Source: Hydractinia symbiolongicarpus (lineage: Eukaryota > Cnidaria > Hydrozoa > Anthoathecata > Hydractiniidae). From it: a stretch of DNA of 60,000 nucleotides. The notes below the pieces were generated by a model that was not told the origin of the DNA, did not search any database, and saw only the letters and a list, made by a program, of their open reading frames with translations. Position numbers and translations under genes: made by a program. The stretch lies in assembly GCF_029227915.1 (NCBI RefSeq), contig NC_079886.1, forward strand, positions 8,930,001 through 8,990,000, read 5' to 3'. How positions within the stretch are numbered: position 1 is the stretch's first letter; every line of letters begins with the position of its first letter. Positions 9,744 to 18,362 of this stretch are shown here, in pieces.

Positions 9744-10189
9744 CTTTAGTTGATGTGAAAGTAACAGCACATAAGAAGGTCTGAGTGCTGATCGATTGGT
9801 CTTCATCAGTGACCACCACTTTAACCATATCAGAAGGTGTCTCAAAAACTTCCACGCGTTTCGCTAGTATTCGGTGCGTAAGCAATCGTCCATTTTTTAA
9901 CCGTATAAAGAGGTTTGTTGTCCTTATAAGGATCACCGTTGACCATATTTGGCGTGGATGATAGGTCTTCGTTTTTATTTAGCGGTATTGTCCGGTTCAT
10001 TTGGAAAGGTTTCCAGCGGACGTCGCCGTGTTCCGTACTTTTGATTGTTGTAATGCGCAATATGAGTAAGATGAGGACGAAAAAGATGGGGAGTAAAATC
10101 TCGAATAACGTCGATAGTTTATGACGGCTTTGTATCAGGAAATTTTTCCATAAGAGAAGACCAAGTTGTTTGTACCATTTTTGGGCCAT
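9744..10189 (-). pseudogene. ABCA exon 1 (start codon, first membrane helix, luminal domain start)
   Basis: The start ATG is at 10189-10187. The N-terminus WYKQLGLLLWKN is typical of ABCA proteins. It is followed by a hydrophobic helix (FEILLPIFFVLILLILRI, about residues 29-46) and a luminal stretch containing KKWTIAYAPNT. Directly after AYAPNT (about 9861-9875) the family-like sequence continues as RVEVFETPSDMVKVVV in another frame, so one base has been gained or two lost. The donor is AAAG|GTAAAG at 9743/9744. Confidence 0.8.
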
Positions 10190-10729
10190 TTTATATTTAT
10201 TTTTATTATTTATTTTTTAGGAACAGTTATATGAATGACAATCTATCAATTGGTGATATAGCTATCTTCGAATCGTCTATATATCAATAAGTTGATTTTC
10301 TTCCAGTGCTCACGATCGATTATGTAGTTAATTAAATATCGATTGATTGCATCAACACTAATTAGTAACGACTAACAATCAAAAGCAATCAATACCAACC
10401 AATACTTATCAATACCAATCAATATAAATCAATCAATAATTTCGTCCACGAATTTAATCAATAAAATGGTAATAATACGCTGCAAAATGAAGTAATTGCT
10501 AACCATCAACAATAATAAAATTCTCACTTTCTTCACAAAGGTACCAGCCCCTTGATGACCAAAATTGGTTTTATGTTGATGGTGTGAATGCTGAATAGTG
10601 GTACATTTCTTTTTTATTTATTTATTTATTTAGTACTGAGTTCTCTGAAAATAAATGAATTGAAAATTAGTCAGAATCTATTCCCAACCTTCAGAAGGCT
10701 CCAGTTTACCAAAACACTAGCCAGTTATT

Positions 10730-10888
10730 CATGATATGCGTAAGTTAGCATTACGTCACTTTTCCTAACGGAGACAGCCGAAAAATCCGGAGTTTGCCTT
10801 CTATTTTTGCAAAAAAATCCAGAATTTGCCCTCTATTTTGAGTGTTTCCGTTAGGAAAAATGACGCAATGAAACTTACGCATATCATG
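10730..10888. mobile_element. MITE family A, copy 1 (ATGATAT...TTACGTCA ends)
   Basis: Left CATGATATGCGTAAGTTAGC then ATTACGTCA and CCTAACGGA. The right end is the inverse, CCGTTAGGAAAAATGACGCA...CTTACGCATATCATG. It shares its TIR layout (ATGATAT, then TTACGTMA, then ACGGAAA) with two copies at 12.1 and 12.9 kb. Confidence 0.65.
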
Positions 10889-11564
10889 ATGTACAAAAGC
10901 TTGAGAAGGCATGGTAGTGTTATAAGGTAAAAAAAAAACAGGCGAAAGTTAAAGAAAAGAAAATGGACTGTTTCAGAAAATATCTGTTCAGAGGTAGAAG
11001 ATATAATATCCATTAAATTGGCTCGTGTCCGGGGGTAAATTTGCGATATAAAAATTTATCCCCGGACAAGGGGTCAAACTAACTTCTTGGCCAGTGGTAA
11101 ACTGGTGCCCGGGGGTCAAAATGTAAAATGTCCAGGAGTTAATGACGAGGAAAAAACTTAACCTTAACCCTTATCCTTAACCCCCGTGCAAAACTTCTGG
11201 AATGAGACAATGAGATTGAGAGAATGTCAGAAATAGAAAACAAACAAAATTGAGACAATGTCTATAAGTCTGGGCTGGTGCGGATCTTTGTAAAGCTCTT
11301 TCTGTTGCTTCAAACACGTGTCTATGCCCAAGAGAAAAATGTTCTCCGATTTTAAAAACCGTATCACATGGAAAACCTGAAAGTTTCAAAGTAAAAGAAA
11401 TAAACTGGGCTGTTCCAACAAGCAAGAATTTGAATGTTGTTTTTCAAAGAAGCTTTTTCTGATCCAGACACGTAGAAGCGGAAAAGATGGAAAATTTAAA
11501 GAAGCCATTTCTACATCGACACAAATTGTTTTATCGTGACTTTTGTATCCCCATTATCACTCAG

Positions 11565-11678
11565 CAGGGCCGACAGATTAATTTTAAAAGTGAGGGGGCA
11601 ACTTAATATAGTAACTTAGGAGACTTCACCATGGTTGGCATGGTCTGCAAAAAAAGGGCCCCGGAATCGTCGGCCCTG
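11565..11678. mobile_element. Small MITE with CAGGGCCGAC ends and CTCAG target duplication
   Basis: Perfect 10-bp inverted ends (CAGGGCCGAC / GTCGGCCCTG) enclose 114 bp. The flanks are CTCAG at 11560-11564 and CTCAG at 11679-11683, a perfect 5-bp duplication. The ends look hAT-like, but hAT elements normally make 8-bp duplications, so the superfamily is left open. Confidence 0.65.
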
Positions 11679-12087
11679 CTCAGAACAAACAGAACAATGG
11701 GAAATACTAACTTGGGATACTAAATGATATTAGATATGGTATAAAATACGGAAAAATAATATTTAAATCATGGCATTATGATATAATATATATGTATATT
11801 AATTTTATGAAATATGAATATGATCTAAATTAATCCCTATTTTTTAATAAATGTATTAAAATTATAACAATTTTTCGATTTAAAATCAACAATCTCTGCA
11901 CAATCTCTTATATATACAAACAATAATAGAAAAATACATTTTGTAAACTAAACCTGAAAATCATGTGTAAAAATTTATGTATATGTGACCTTGTTTGAAA
12001 GCCGACTCCCTGAAAATGTGGCAATATGTGATTGCAATACTTGGCTTCAGGTAACATACAGTGTAATTGTGAAGTAGTCTATTTTGG

Positions 12088-12240
12088 TGATATCCATTAC
12101 GTCATCTTTTCTACGGAAACATCCCAAGCAGCCGGCCGGGTGTTAGCCATTTACTTTTATTGTTTGAAATTTAAAACTAGTGATAAACGTCGTGCTTTTT
12201 AGGATATTTCCGTGTAAAAGATTACGTAATATATATCATG
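12088..12240. mobile_element. MITE family A, copy 2
   Basis: TGATATCCATTACGTCATCT then TTTCTACGGAAAC on the left. TTTCCGTGTAAAAGATTACG then TAATATATATCA on the right. Inverted-repeat layout as in copies 1 and 3, with a short GC-richer centre (GCAGCCGGCCGGGTG). Confidence 0.65.
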
Positions 12241-12290
12241 AATTGTTTGGGTATCACAACTTGATCTGGTGAAAGAAGGTACACCTAAAA

Positions 12291-12450
12291 TAATAGCGAG
12301 GTTACGCAAGAAGCTATTTAGGATCTTAGACGCGTTTGAGTCAACCTGTACATAATTCATCTAAGCAAAACTTGTAAACAAAAATCTATGTACAGGCTGG
12401 CTCATACGCTTCTAAGGTCCTAAAAAGCTCCTTGTGTAACCTCGCTATAA
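12291..12450. mobile_element. Fold-back MITE with ~60-bp inverted arms (TAGCGAGGTTAC ends)
   Basis: The left arm starts AATAGCGAGGTTACGCAAG. The right arm, reverse complemented, starts TTATAGCGAGGTTACACAAG and stays alignable for about 60 bp, so nearly the whole element is an imperfect hairpin. A solo TAGCGAGGTTACG near 6464 suggests a remnant of the same family. Confidence 0.65.
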
Positions 12451-12870
12451 TGGAAATCTCTAGAAATATTTTTAGCTCGACCTCTCGGCTGTAATTTGGA
12501 TTTTGAGTATATGAGTAAAAAAACTTCTGGCAATTTAAATTAACTTACTGAAGAATAATACTTAGAATTTCATTTAAAATATGATACAAAAATTATGTAA
12601 AAAAAAAATCAGTCCCTGTGTAAGATTATAAAAAAAACTCATCATTATTCATTTGAAATAATATAATTACCTTAATAATTATAACGTCACAATCTAAATT
12701 CTATTAAATATATTTTTGATAGACTTAGATAATATAATGTCAAATCTATACACCAACGAAACAATAGGCTTAGAATATATATTTAGAATATATTTAGAAC
12801 ATATTTAAAATAATTTAAACAAGCAGATATTTTTCAAATTCGATTTCCACTTTTTTCTTCTTTTCTAATT

Positions 12871-13023
12871 TATGATATCCATTACGTAATCTTTTATACG
12901 GAATCACCCTGAAAAACCGGATGTTTGCCACCAATTATGAATTTTTAACAATAAAATTAGTGGCAAACCCCCGGCATTTTTGGGTTGTTTTCGTAGAAAA
13001 AAGATTACGTAATGGATATCATA
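12871..13023. mobile_element. MITE family A, copy 3
   Basis: TATGATATCCATTACGTAAT on the left and the inverse ATTACGTAATGGATATCATA on the right: about 35 bp of near-perfect inverted repeat including TTTTATACGGAA / TTTTCGTAGAAAA. The centre carries a second inverted pair (GTTTGCCACCAATT / AATTAGTGGCAAAC). Confidence 0.7.
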
Positions 13024-13094
13024 AATAAACAGCTTTATTACCGGACAAAGTTGAAAAATAGCTGACGATGCATAAACTTCATGTTTATATCTCT

Positions 13095-13342
13095 TTAGTC
13101 GTCTGCTTCCCGTTGAGCTCTATTGAAATTCAAGAAAACTTGTTCCAATGTAGTTTGGCTGACCGAATAATCTTCAATATTGTATTGTTGTTTTGCTCTC
13201 TCCATAATTCCAAAGGATTGAGCCCAACTTTGACCAGTTTTTAATTGATAATGGATATAGCTTTGATGCTCGTCTTTTAAGAGAGATCCTGGGAATGTGG
13301 TTTCGATGTAATGCTTCAAAGGTGGGATTGCATTCTCAACTC
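13095..13342 (-). pseudogene. Stray last exon of an ABCA-type transporter
   Basis: An open exon after a TTTTTAG acceptor (13343-13344) encodes VENAIPPLKHYIETTFPG, LLKDEHQSYIHYQL, SWAQSFGIMERAK and the C-terminal DYSVSQTTLEQVFLNFNR, then TAA. The SVSQTTLEQVFLNF motif is the near-universal C-terminus of ABCA proteins, downstream of nucleotide-binding domain 2. No other ABCA exon was recognised between here and the NXPE gene at 20.5 kb. The exon therefore looks like a leftover of a second, tandem ABCA gene whose body has been deleted or replaced by repeats. It cannot be the end of the 1.6-10.2 kb gene in its present order. Confidence 0.75.
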
Positions 13343-13381
13343 CTAAAAATGTAAAAGTGAAAGGTAATAGATTAAGTTAAG

Positions 13382-13556
13382 CTACCGGTTAGTTCAGTCG
13401 GTAGAGAGCTCGCCTAACAATCGAAAGGTTCTAGGTTCAATCCCGGTCATTGTTCACTCAACGAATGAGTAGCACAAAACAGATTAACTGAATTGGACAA
13501 TAAGTCAATGGGAGTCTAGTCTAGTCAATGGGAGTCTAGTCTAGTCTAGTCTGCTA
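13382..13556 (+). repeat. SINE with tRNA-Val-like head
   Basis: The head contains an A-box-like TTAGTTCAGTCGGTAGAG, an anticodon arm CTCGCCTAACAATCGAAAGG (AAC loop, as in tRNA-Val) and a B box GGTTCAATCCC. A non-tRNA body follows, ending in TCTAG-rich repeats near 13520-13552. The acceptor stem does not close well, so this is a SINE, not a functional tRNA. Confidence 0.6.
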
Positions 13557-13656
13557 GCGAAAGAGAGATAGACCGAGTATTGTTTCACATCCATCATGCT
13601 TACAGAAAAATTAACTTTTACACAGAAACATACTAAGAAGCCGGGGTTTTAATACT

Positions 13657-13880
13657 ACCTTATCGGACAAAAAAACGTCGGACAAAAATGACGAATTTTT
13701 TTTGCAGTGACGAAAATTTAGTCCGACGAAAAAAAAAGCCAAAAAAAAAATTTTTTTAGGCTAAAATTTGCGTTTTTTGGGACAAAAGTGACGAAAATGT
13801 TTGTGGGTGACGAAAATTATGTCCGACGAATAATTTAGTCCGAAGAAAAATTAGTCCGACATTGTTTTGTCCGATAAGGT
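13657..13880. mobile_element. TA-bounded MITE with CCTTATCGGACAAAA ends
   Basis: The left end ACCTTATCGGACAAAA is the inverse of the right end TTTTGTCCGATAAGGT, with TA just outside CCTTATCGG at both ends. The interior repeats GTCCGACGAA and GTGACGAAAAT several times. The TA targets suggest Tc1/mariner type. Confidence 0.65.
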
Positions 13881-14099
13881 ACCTGTTTTTGGAATTTTAA
13901 CAATGTAGGTAGTATGGTATTCATCCAGCTTTTTGTAAATTTTTTATAACACTTGTAAATTATTATCTCCCAGAAAGTGTGAACATATACATTTTTTTCT
14001 TTGTTGGAACCGTCCACAAGTATAATTTCAATTTGTAGTTGCCACCTATCTTCCAACATTTCTCTGTAGCAATAATTACTTAGTGCAATTTGCGGTTGA

Positions 14100-14394
14100 A
14101 GTTATTTACCCAGGATAGCCTCTTCAGTTCCTACTGGTACTGCTATCAAGGAGGTCCAGCGAAGGGGGGTTGTCCTATAGCATTTAAAGCTCCCATTTGA
14201 GCTACGAAAGCTGTGCAAACACCGCAATCGCTCAACTAGACAATCGCCTCAGATATTAATCCTATTCTCGTGCTGGATGATAAGCAGGATGGATAGCTTC
14301 ACACTTTTATAGTCTCTCGCATGACTCGGCCGGGTTTTGAGGGCACGACCTTCTGCACCGGAAGCGAACGCTCTACCCCAGGGCTACCAGTCGG
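14100..14394 (-). repeat. SINE with tRNA-like head (third family)
   Basis: On the minus strand the element begins CCGACTGGTAGCCCTGGGGT, with an A-box-like GGGGTAGAGCG and GTTCGCTTCCGG. A degenerate B-box region and GACTATAAAAGTG follow. The head resembles tRNA-derived SINEs widespread in invertebrates. The 3' end (about 14100) is approximate. Confidence 0.55.
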
Positions 14395-15098
14395 TTAATT
14401 TCTGATAAGTAGTTTATAAAGCATAAAAAATCGTGTCCATTGGACGAGAAAAATTCCATCGTTATAAATACAGACGGAAATTAAAAGTGATGAACTGCAC
14501 TCTGTGCCGTGTAATTATAATATAAAAGAATATTTCAAAGGATATGTTTACATTGTCTAATAGTAACAGCAGGTGCTCTTGCAGTCAAAAAAAAAAGTCA
14601 AAATTATGCAAATTGTGACAAAAGTGTTAAACTTATAATCTTAAGACAGACACGTCCAAAAATGCCGACTTCAGCATTTTTTCAAAAAATTGTTCTTCTT
14701 ACTAAAAAATTAAAGTAATATCTACACGATACGAATAAACTAGGTACTATTAAGTTTTTCTCATTGATAGTAAGTCCGTTAAAAGAAACGGTACCATACG
14801 TTAGAGAAGTCAAGTGTTTTTTGAGACGCGCATGGAGACATGTACTAGTTGAAGTTGTAACAAATCAGTGCGAAAAGCTAAGTCTCTTTAAGGAGTTCAA
14901 TATGCAGCTTTTGTAAAGAAGGTATCTAGTAAAGTAGAACATTTTAGCTTGATGAGAATTTCATGAGAAACAATAACGAGAATTATGAAACTTTCAGAAT
15001 TAAAACAAAATGTCGTTAATCTAACATCTGAGGGTGCCAATCCAACGCTGTGTGTTGTAATTCACACAAAATTTCGGAGCTCTATGTTGCTTAAATGT

Positions 15099-15377
15099 GC
15101 GGAGATGGTGTAGTGGTAGCGCATTCGACTTGTAATTATAAGGTTTCAGGTTCGAGTCCCCACTCCGGCGCACCCTAAATGCAGTGTTGTCAGCCCATTT
15201 GGTGCCATCTACTGACCGCTAACCAGCTTGTGTGGCAGGCAAGCAAGTTAGAGCAATGCTATACGCATCTCTGGCGGTAATGTAACATAGTTACAGTCGA
15301 AGGGGAGAAAGAGCCAACCGTTAGGATGGAATCCCCAAGGACGTTAAAACTTCCCGTTACTTACTTACTTACTTACT
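15099..15377 (+). repeat. SINE family T, copy 1 (tRNA-Thr-like head)
   Basis: GGAGATGGTGTAGTGGTAGC opens with an A box. Then come an anticodon-arm-like ACTTGTAATT (TGT loop), the B box GGTTCGAGTCC, a shared body (TGTTGTCAGCCCA, TGCCATCTACTGACCGCTAA, GTAATGTAACATAGTTA, CGTTAGGATGGAATCC) and a (CTTA)n tail. Copies also lie at 24.5-24.9 kb (minus) and 28.4-28.6 kb (plus). Confidence 0.75.
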
Positions 15378-15924
15378 TAAATCTATTTATTTTACACACT
15401 CGACTGTTGCTTTCCTTGATCCTATCTACTTTGAAAATCAAGTTCACGTGTTTGGGCTAGTGAGTGATCTCTAGACGCTATTCGTATAACATTTACTTAA
15501 TGTTTTGAACAAGATATGCTCAAAACTATTGTTTCTTTTAGAATTCCTGCTTTGCCCCGTTTATTATTCATAAAGTTCTCGGGCTATTGCAAACCAGTTG
15601 CTTCGTTCTTTGAAATGTTTTAGCCTAGCTAGCTATCTACCTAGACTGGAGTATATACCTTTGAGTGTTTTAAAAACGTGGCAACAGGAAGAGGTATTAG
15701 TAGTAGTTTTAATAACTAAACAAGAAGTGGTATTGTTCACAATATTTCGAGCATGAGGAAAGCCTGTATTTTTCTAACCAAAGACGAGAATATTTCTTTT
15801 GTTGAAAATGTTTTGGTAACTTTTTTCGTGGAGTAAAGAACATTGTATTATAAATACTAGTATGGAAAGGTCAAGCAATATTTAAAATATACGTCATTTT
15901 TATTCAAATTTTAATTTTATTAAT

Positions 15925-16785
15925 GTTATTAAATTTCCGCGCCCGAAGGCGTAGGAAATTCTTTAAAACCGTCGTTTTTTTCTTTTGGAGCATTTTTTGA
16001 GAAAAAATCGACCCTGGGATTTCACGTTCCTCTGAGAGGAGGATAGTATTGGTTTCCAACTGCTAACTGACTAACTAACTAACTAACTAACCCTGTTCCA
16101 AATGGTCAATTGCAACATCACAGATTTAAACTTCGTACCCAAGCTCCCTAAGTACTTGGAAGTCATCTAAATGACGTTTGGTACAGTTAACAAAAAAAGT
16201 ATGCTGAACATAATGTTGACATTATAATTTTGATTTTTGTCACCTAAATGTCATTTTAGGCCAAAATTGGTCCAAACATTAAAACTACTTTATTTTCAAC
16301 AAAATTTGGCACAGTTAACAAATAAAGTATACTGAACATGATGGTGACATCAAAAGTTTGATTTTTTGTCACCTAAATGTCATTTTAGGCCAAAATTTGT
16401 CCAAAAATTAAATTTACTTTATTTTCGACAAAAATTGGCACAGTTAATAAAAAAAGTATGCTGAGCATGATGGTGACATCAAAATTTTGATTTTTTGTCA
16501 ACTAAATGCCGTTTAAGACCATAAACGTTTCAACCATGAATGATATGCTGTATTTTTTGTTAGCAATTTGTTTCAAAATGTGAGTTTATTATGACACGTT
16601 TCGTTTTGTTTGCGTTTGTTGTAAGATATAATGTCACTTGTGTGCTTTATCTTCAGAGCTTCATGCACCAAACTTCTTCGAATGTTTTGCACGATAACAC
16701 AACGAATTAGCAGGTTGTCATCAAATATTTTGGTAGCGAGCGGAAATTCCTAGAGCCCCCAGGGCTTCTTGTTACTTATTAAAAT
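15925..16785 (+). repeat. Possible composite repeat around a 128-bp minisatellite
   Basis: CCGCGCCCGAAGGCGTAGG near 15935 and GTAGCGAGCGGAAATTCCTA near 16733 flank a (CTAA)n stretch (16064-16090) and three tandem ~128-bp units. The shared GGAAATT edge motifs hint at one non-autonomous element. No coding sequence is visible. Confidence 0.35.
16172..16545. repeat. Minisatellite, ~128-bp unit, about 2.9 copies
   Basis: Starts such as GGTACAGTTAACAAA recur at 16180, 16308 and 16437. Each unit carries GAACATGATGGTGACATCAA, TTTTTGTCACCTAAATGTCA and TTTAGGCCAAAATT. Units differ by scattered substitutions. Confidence 0.75.
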
Positions 16786-16922
16786 AGACAGACGTGTTTT
16801 TCTTTTAAAGAACTGATTTTGTAGATTTGGATATTTCAATCTTATTTTTCAGGTAGCTATTTCCAGACACTTATAACAAAAATGTGTAATGCTCGCATTT
16901 GCCGTTAAATATTTATCTCTCT

Positions 16923-17053
16923 CGAATGTGCATGTGACTCGCATGTGCATGTGACTCGCATGTGCATGTGACTCGCATGTGCATGTGACTCGCATGTGCA
17001 TGTGACTCGCATGTGCATGTAACTCGCATGTGCATGTGACTCGCATGTGCATG
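16923..17053. repeat. 17-bp minisatellite (GCATGTGCATGTGACTC), about 8 copies
   Basis: Nearly perfect head-to-tail 17-mers; one unit has TAACTC instead of TGACTC. Because 17 is not a multiple of 3 the apparent peptide repeat changes frame from unit to unit, so the open frame here is not evidence of a protein. Confidence 0.8.
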
Positions 17054-17252
17054 TGTGTAAAATTAAAATGTATCCAACACTGTGTTAAAATGCATAAGAT
17101 CGTAGCACATGTATAGCTAACTACACAGATACAAACATCAATTTTGGACAAAAAAAAATTTAAGCCCTACAATGCGATGACAAGGATACACCTCAGTTTA
17201 CCTGTTGTAGCATTATTAAATGATATGACTTTCTTGGGTTTTTTTATATATA

Positions 17253-17385
17253 CTAGTCGGTGGCCCGTGGAAAAATCCACGGGTTAGCCCGTTTTTTTAT
17301 ACCGCATTGCGTGCGTCTCACTACTTGCGGTACCATTTTGCGTGACAGACAGACAGACAGACGTATACGGGCATTATAATATAGA
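17253..17385 (-). mobile_element. Short non-autonomous Helitron (133 bp)
   Basis: Read on the minus strand it starts TCTATATTATAATGCCCG and ends with the hairpin CCCGTGGA-TTTT-TCCACGGG, a short spacer and CTAG, followed by T. A 5' TC, a 3' hairpin a few bases before CTRR and an A^T target are Helitron hallmarks. The interior shares CAAAATGGTA and GCACGCAATGCGGTATAA with other copies in the window. Confidence 0.75.
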
Positions 17386-17479
17386 TATTCTTTTGCTCTC
17401 ATCCAGATTAGACATTCTTTATTACTAATAAATTTTGCTGAAAACAAGACGTCTTGTTTATGTCTAATCTTACACTGCC

Positions 17480-18060
17480 ATAGTGTTGAGTATCTAGTCC
17501 GTGTTGTCATCATGCCTGCAATACAGTGACCCAATGCAGGTTGTACCTACAGCACTGAGGACGTTGTAGCCTCCTTTAACAGCAGCACTATTAATGATTC
17601 ATAATAATGTACACTCTGCTGGCTTAGCCCCGGCTGCTGCCAAACAAAGAGCTCTCAAGATAACACGACCTAATATTGGCAAAAGATCTTCTGAAATATG
17701 GAACGCCTTTCTGACTTGATAGGACATGTTTAAAAATGATAGAGACTTAACTCCTCAAGATGTTGTCCAGCGTCTATTCCACCTATTCTATTGCTGCGAT
17801 GAAAATTTGGGTAACGATATCCTAAAAAGTCACCCGGAAGCTTGAGGAGTGGAGAAAAATCTTATGGACGCCGTTAAAATATTGGCTGTTTTCACTGTAG
17901 CAGTCATTGTCAAATGATCTGACCTCCTGTCAGTCCGACAAGACCATGGAGAAAACGCCAGGTCCTTTTACGCCAGCATCAACGGTAAGGCATACTCTGT
18001 TACGTGCTCCGAAAACCCATGTACAGCCCAGGTTGACTTCACTGATATTATATGTTTTTT
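17480..18060 (+). pseudogene. Decayed retrotransposon gag-like gene
   Basis: Spread over two frames with several stops is recognisable protein sequence: a Cys/His knuckle-like start (AGCTYSTEDV), PAAAKQRALKITRPNIGKRS with EIWNAFL, LTPQDVVQRLF and YCCDENLGNDILKSHPE, then LLSVRQDHGENARSFYASIN and AQVDFTDII. The order and motifs (CCDE-x-LG-x-DILK; QDHGE-x-x-RSF) match, from memory, a gag-like protein abundant in cnidarian genomes. Lesions include TAG or TGA stops and at least two frameshifts. No protease or reverse transcriptase follows, so only this fragment remains. Confidence 0.6.
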
Positions 18061-18262
18061 ATACGTAATTGAATTTCCAAAATGAGGCTCAAAGAAGCTT
18101 TTGAAAAGTACTTTTTCAGGCTCAAAATATTCTAAAGCTTAATGCCAAAAAGATTTATAGGAATATGCTTATGAAAAACACATGATCTTGCACAAACATT
18201 TGCTTATAAAAAAAAATATTGCATTTAAATATTAAACATCAGTAATTACAACTTAAATCTCA

Positions 18263-18362
18263 CTAGTCAGTAGCCCGTGGATAAATTCACTGGTTGGCCC
18301 TTCCTTTATATATCGTATTTCGTGTTTTGCACACAAACAGACAGACGGAATAGGTACTATAG
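18263..18362 (-). mobile_element. Short degenerate Helitron (~100 bp)
   Basis: The minus-strand 3' end carries a degenerate hairpin (GTGAATTTATCCACGGGC), a spacer and CTAG at 18263-18266 followed by T. The interior shares CACGAAATACGATATATAAA and the CTGTCTGT tract with copies at 26.7-27.3 kb. The 5' end (TACTATAGTACC) is degenerate, so the border is approximate. Confidence 0.55.

Larger units (their letters stand above)
1651..10189 (-). pseudogene. ABCA-type ABC transporter, decayed 5' half (eight exons, continues left or is truncated)
   Basis: Eight minus-strand segments bounded by GT-AG sites encode the N-terminal half of an ABCA-subfamily (ABCA1/ABCA3-like) transporter. They cover the cytoplasmic N-terminus and first membrane helix, a large luminal domain, membrane helices, the stretch ending TWYIEGVFPGEYG, and the start of nucleotide-binding domain 1 with Walker [14 protein letters not shown] proteins are lipid or sterol exporters with two membrane domains and two nucleotide-binding domains. 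Here the Q-loop, the ABC signature and the whole second half are missing. Reading-frame breaks occur near 9861-9875 (exon 1) and 5385-5392 (exon 5). There is a phase mismatch at the exon 5/6 junction and a frame-shifting gap near 1672-1688, just after Walker A. The exons are still recognisable, so loss of function looks fairly recent. Assembly indels are an alternative, but the NXPE genes in the same window are free of them. Confidence 0.85.
10190..13094. other. Gene-free interval upstream of the ABCA start, rich in MITEs
   Basis: No coding exon was recognised. It contains five inverted-repeat elements listed separately. An open frame on the minus strand at 11177-11425 has no recognisable features, and I treat it as chance. 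Confidence 0.6.

Noticed and set aside
11177-11425. 82-codon minus-strand ORF that might be an ABCA or unknown exon
   Set aside because: No ABCA motif, no supported splice sites and low hydrophobic periodicity. It lies among MITEs.
15099-15171. Functional tRNA gene (Thr-like)
   Set aside because: The B box and an anticodon-like loop are present, but the stems do not pair well and the body plus tail mark it as a SINE. Similar heads recur at 24.8 and 28.4 kb.
16849-17151. Open frame with His/Met/Cys-rich peptide repeats
   Set aside because: It is the translation of a 17-bp minisatellite; the frame shifts with each unit and the antisense strand is equally open.
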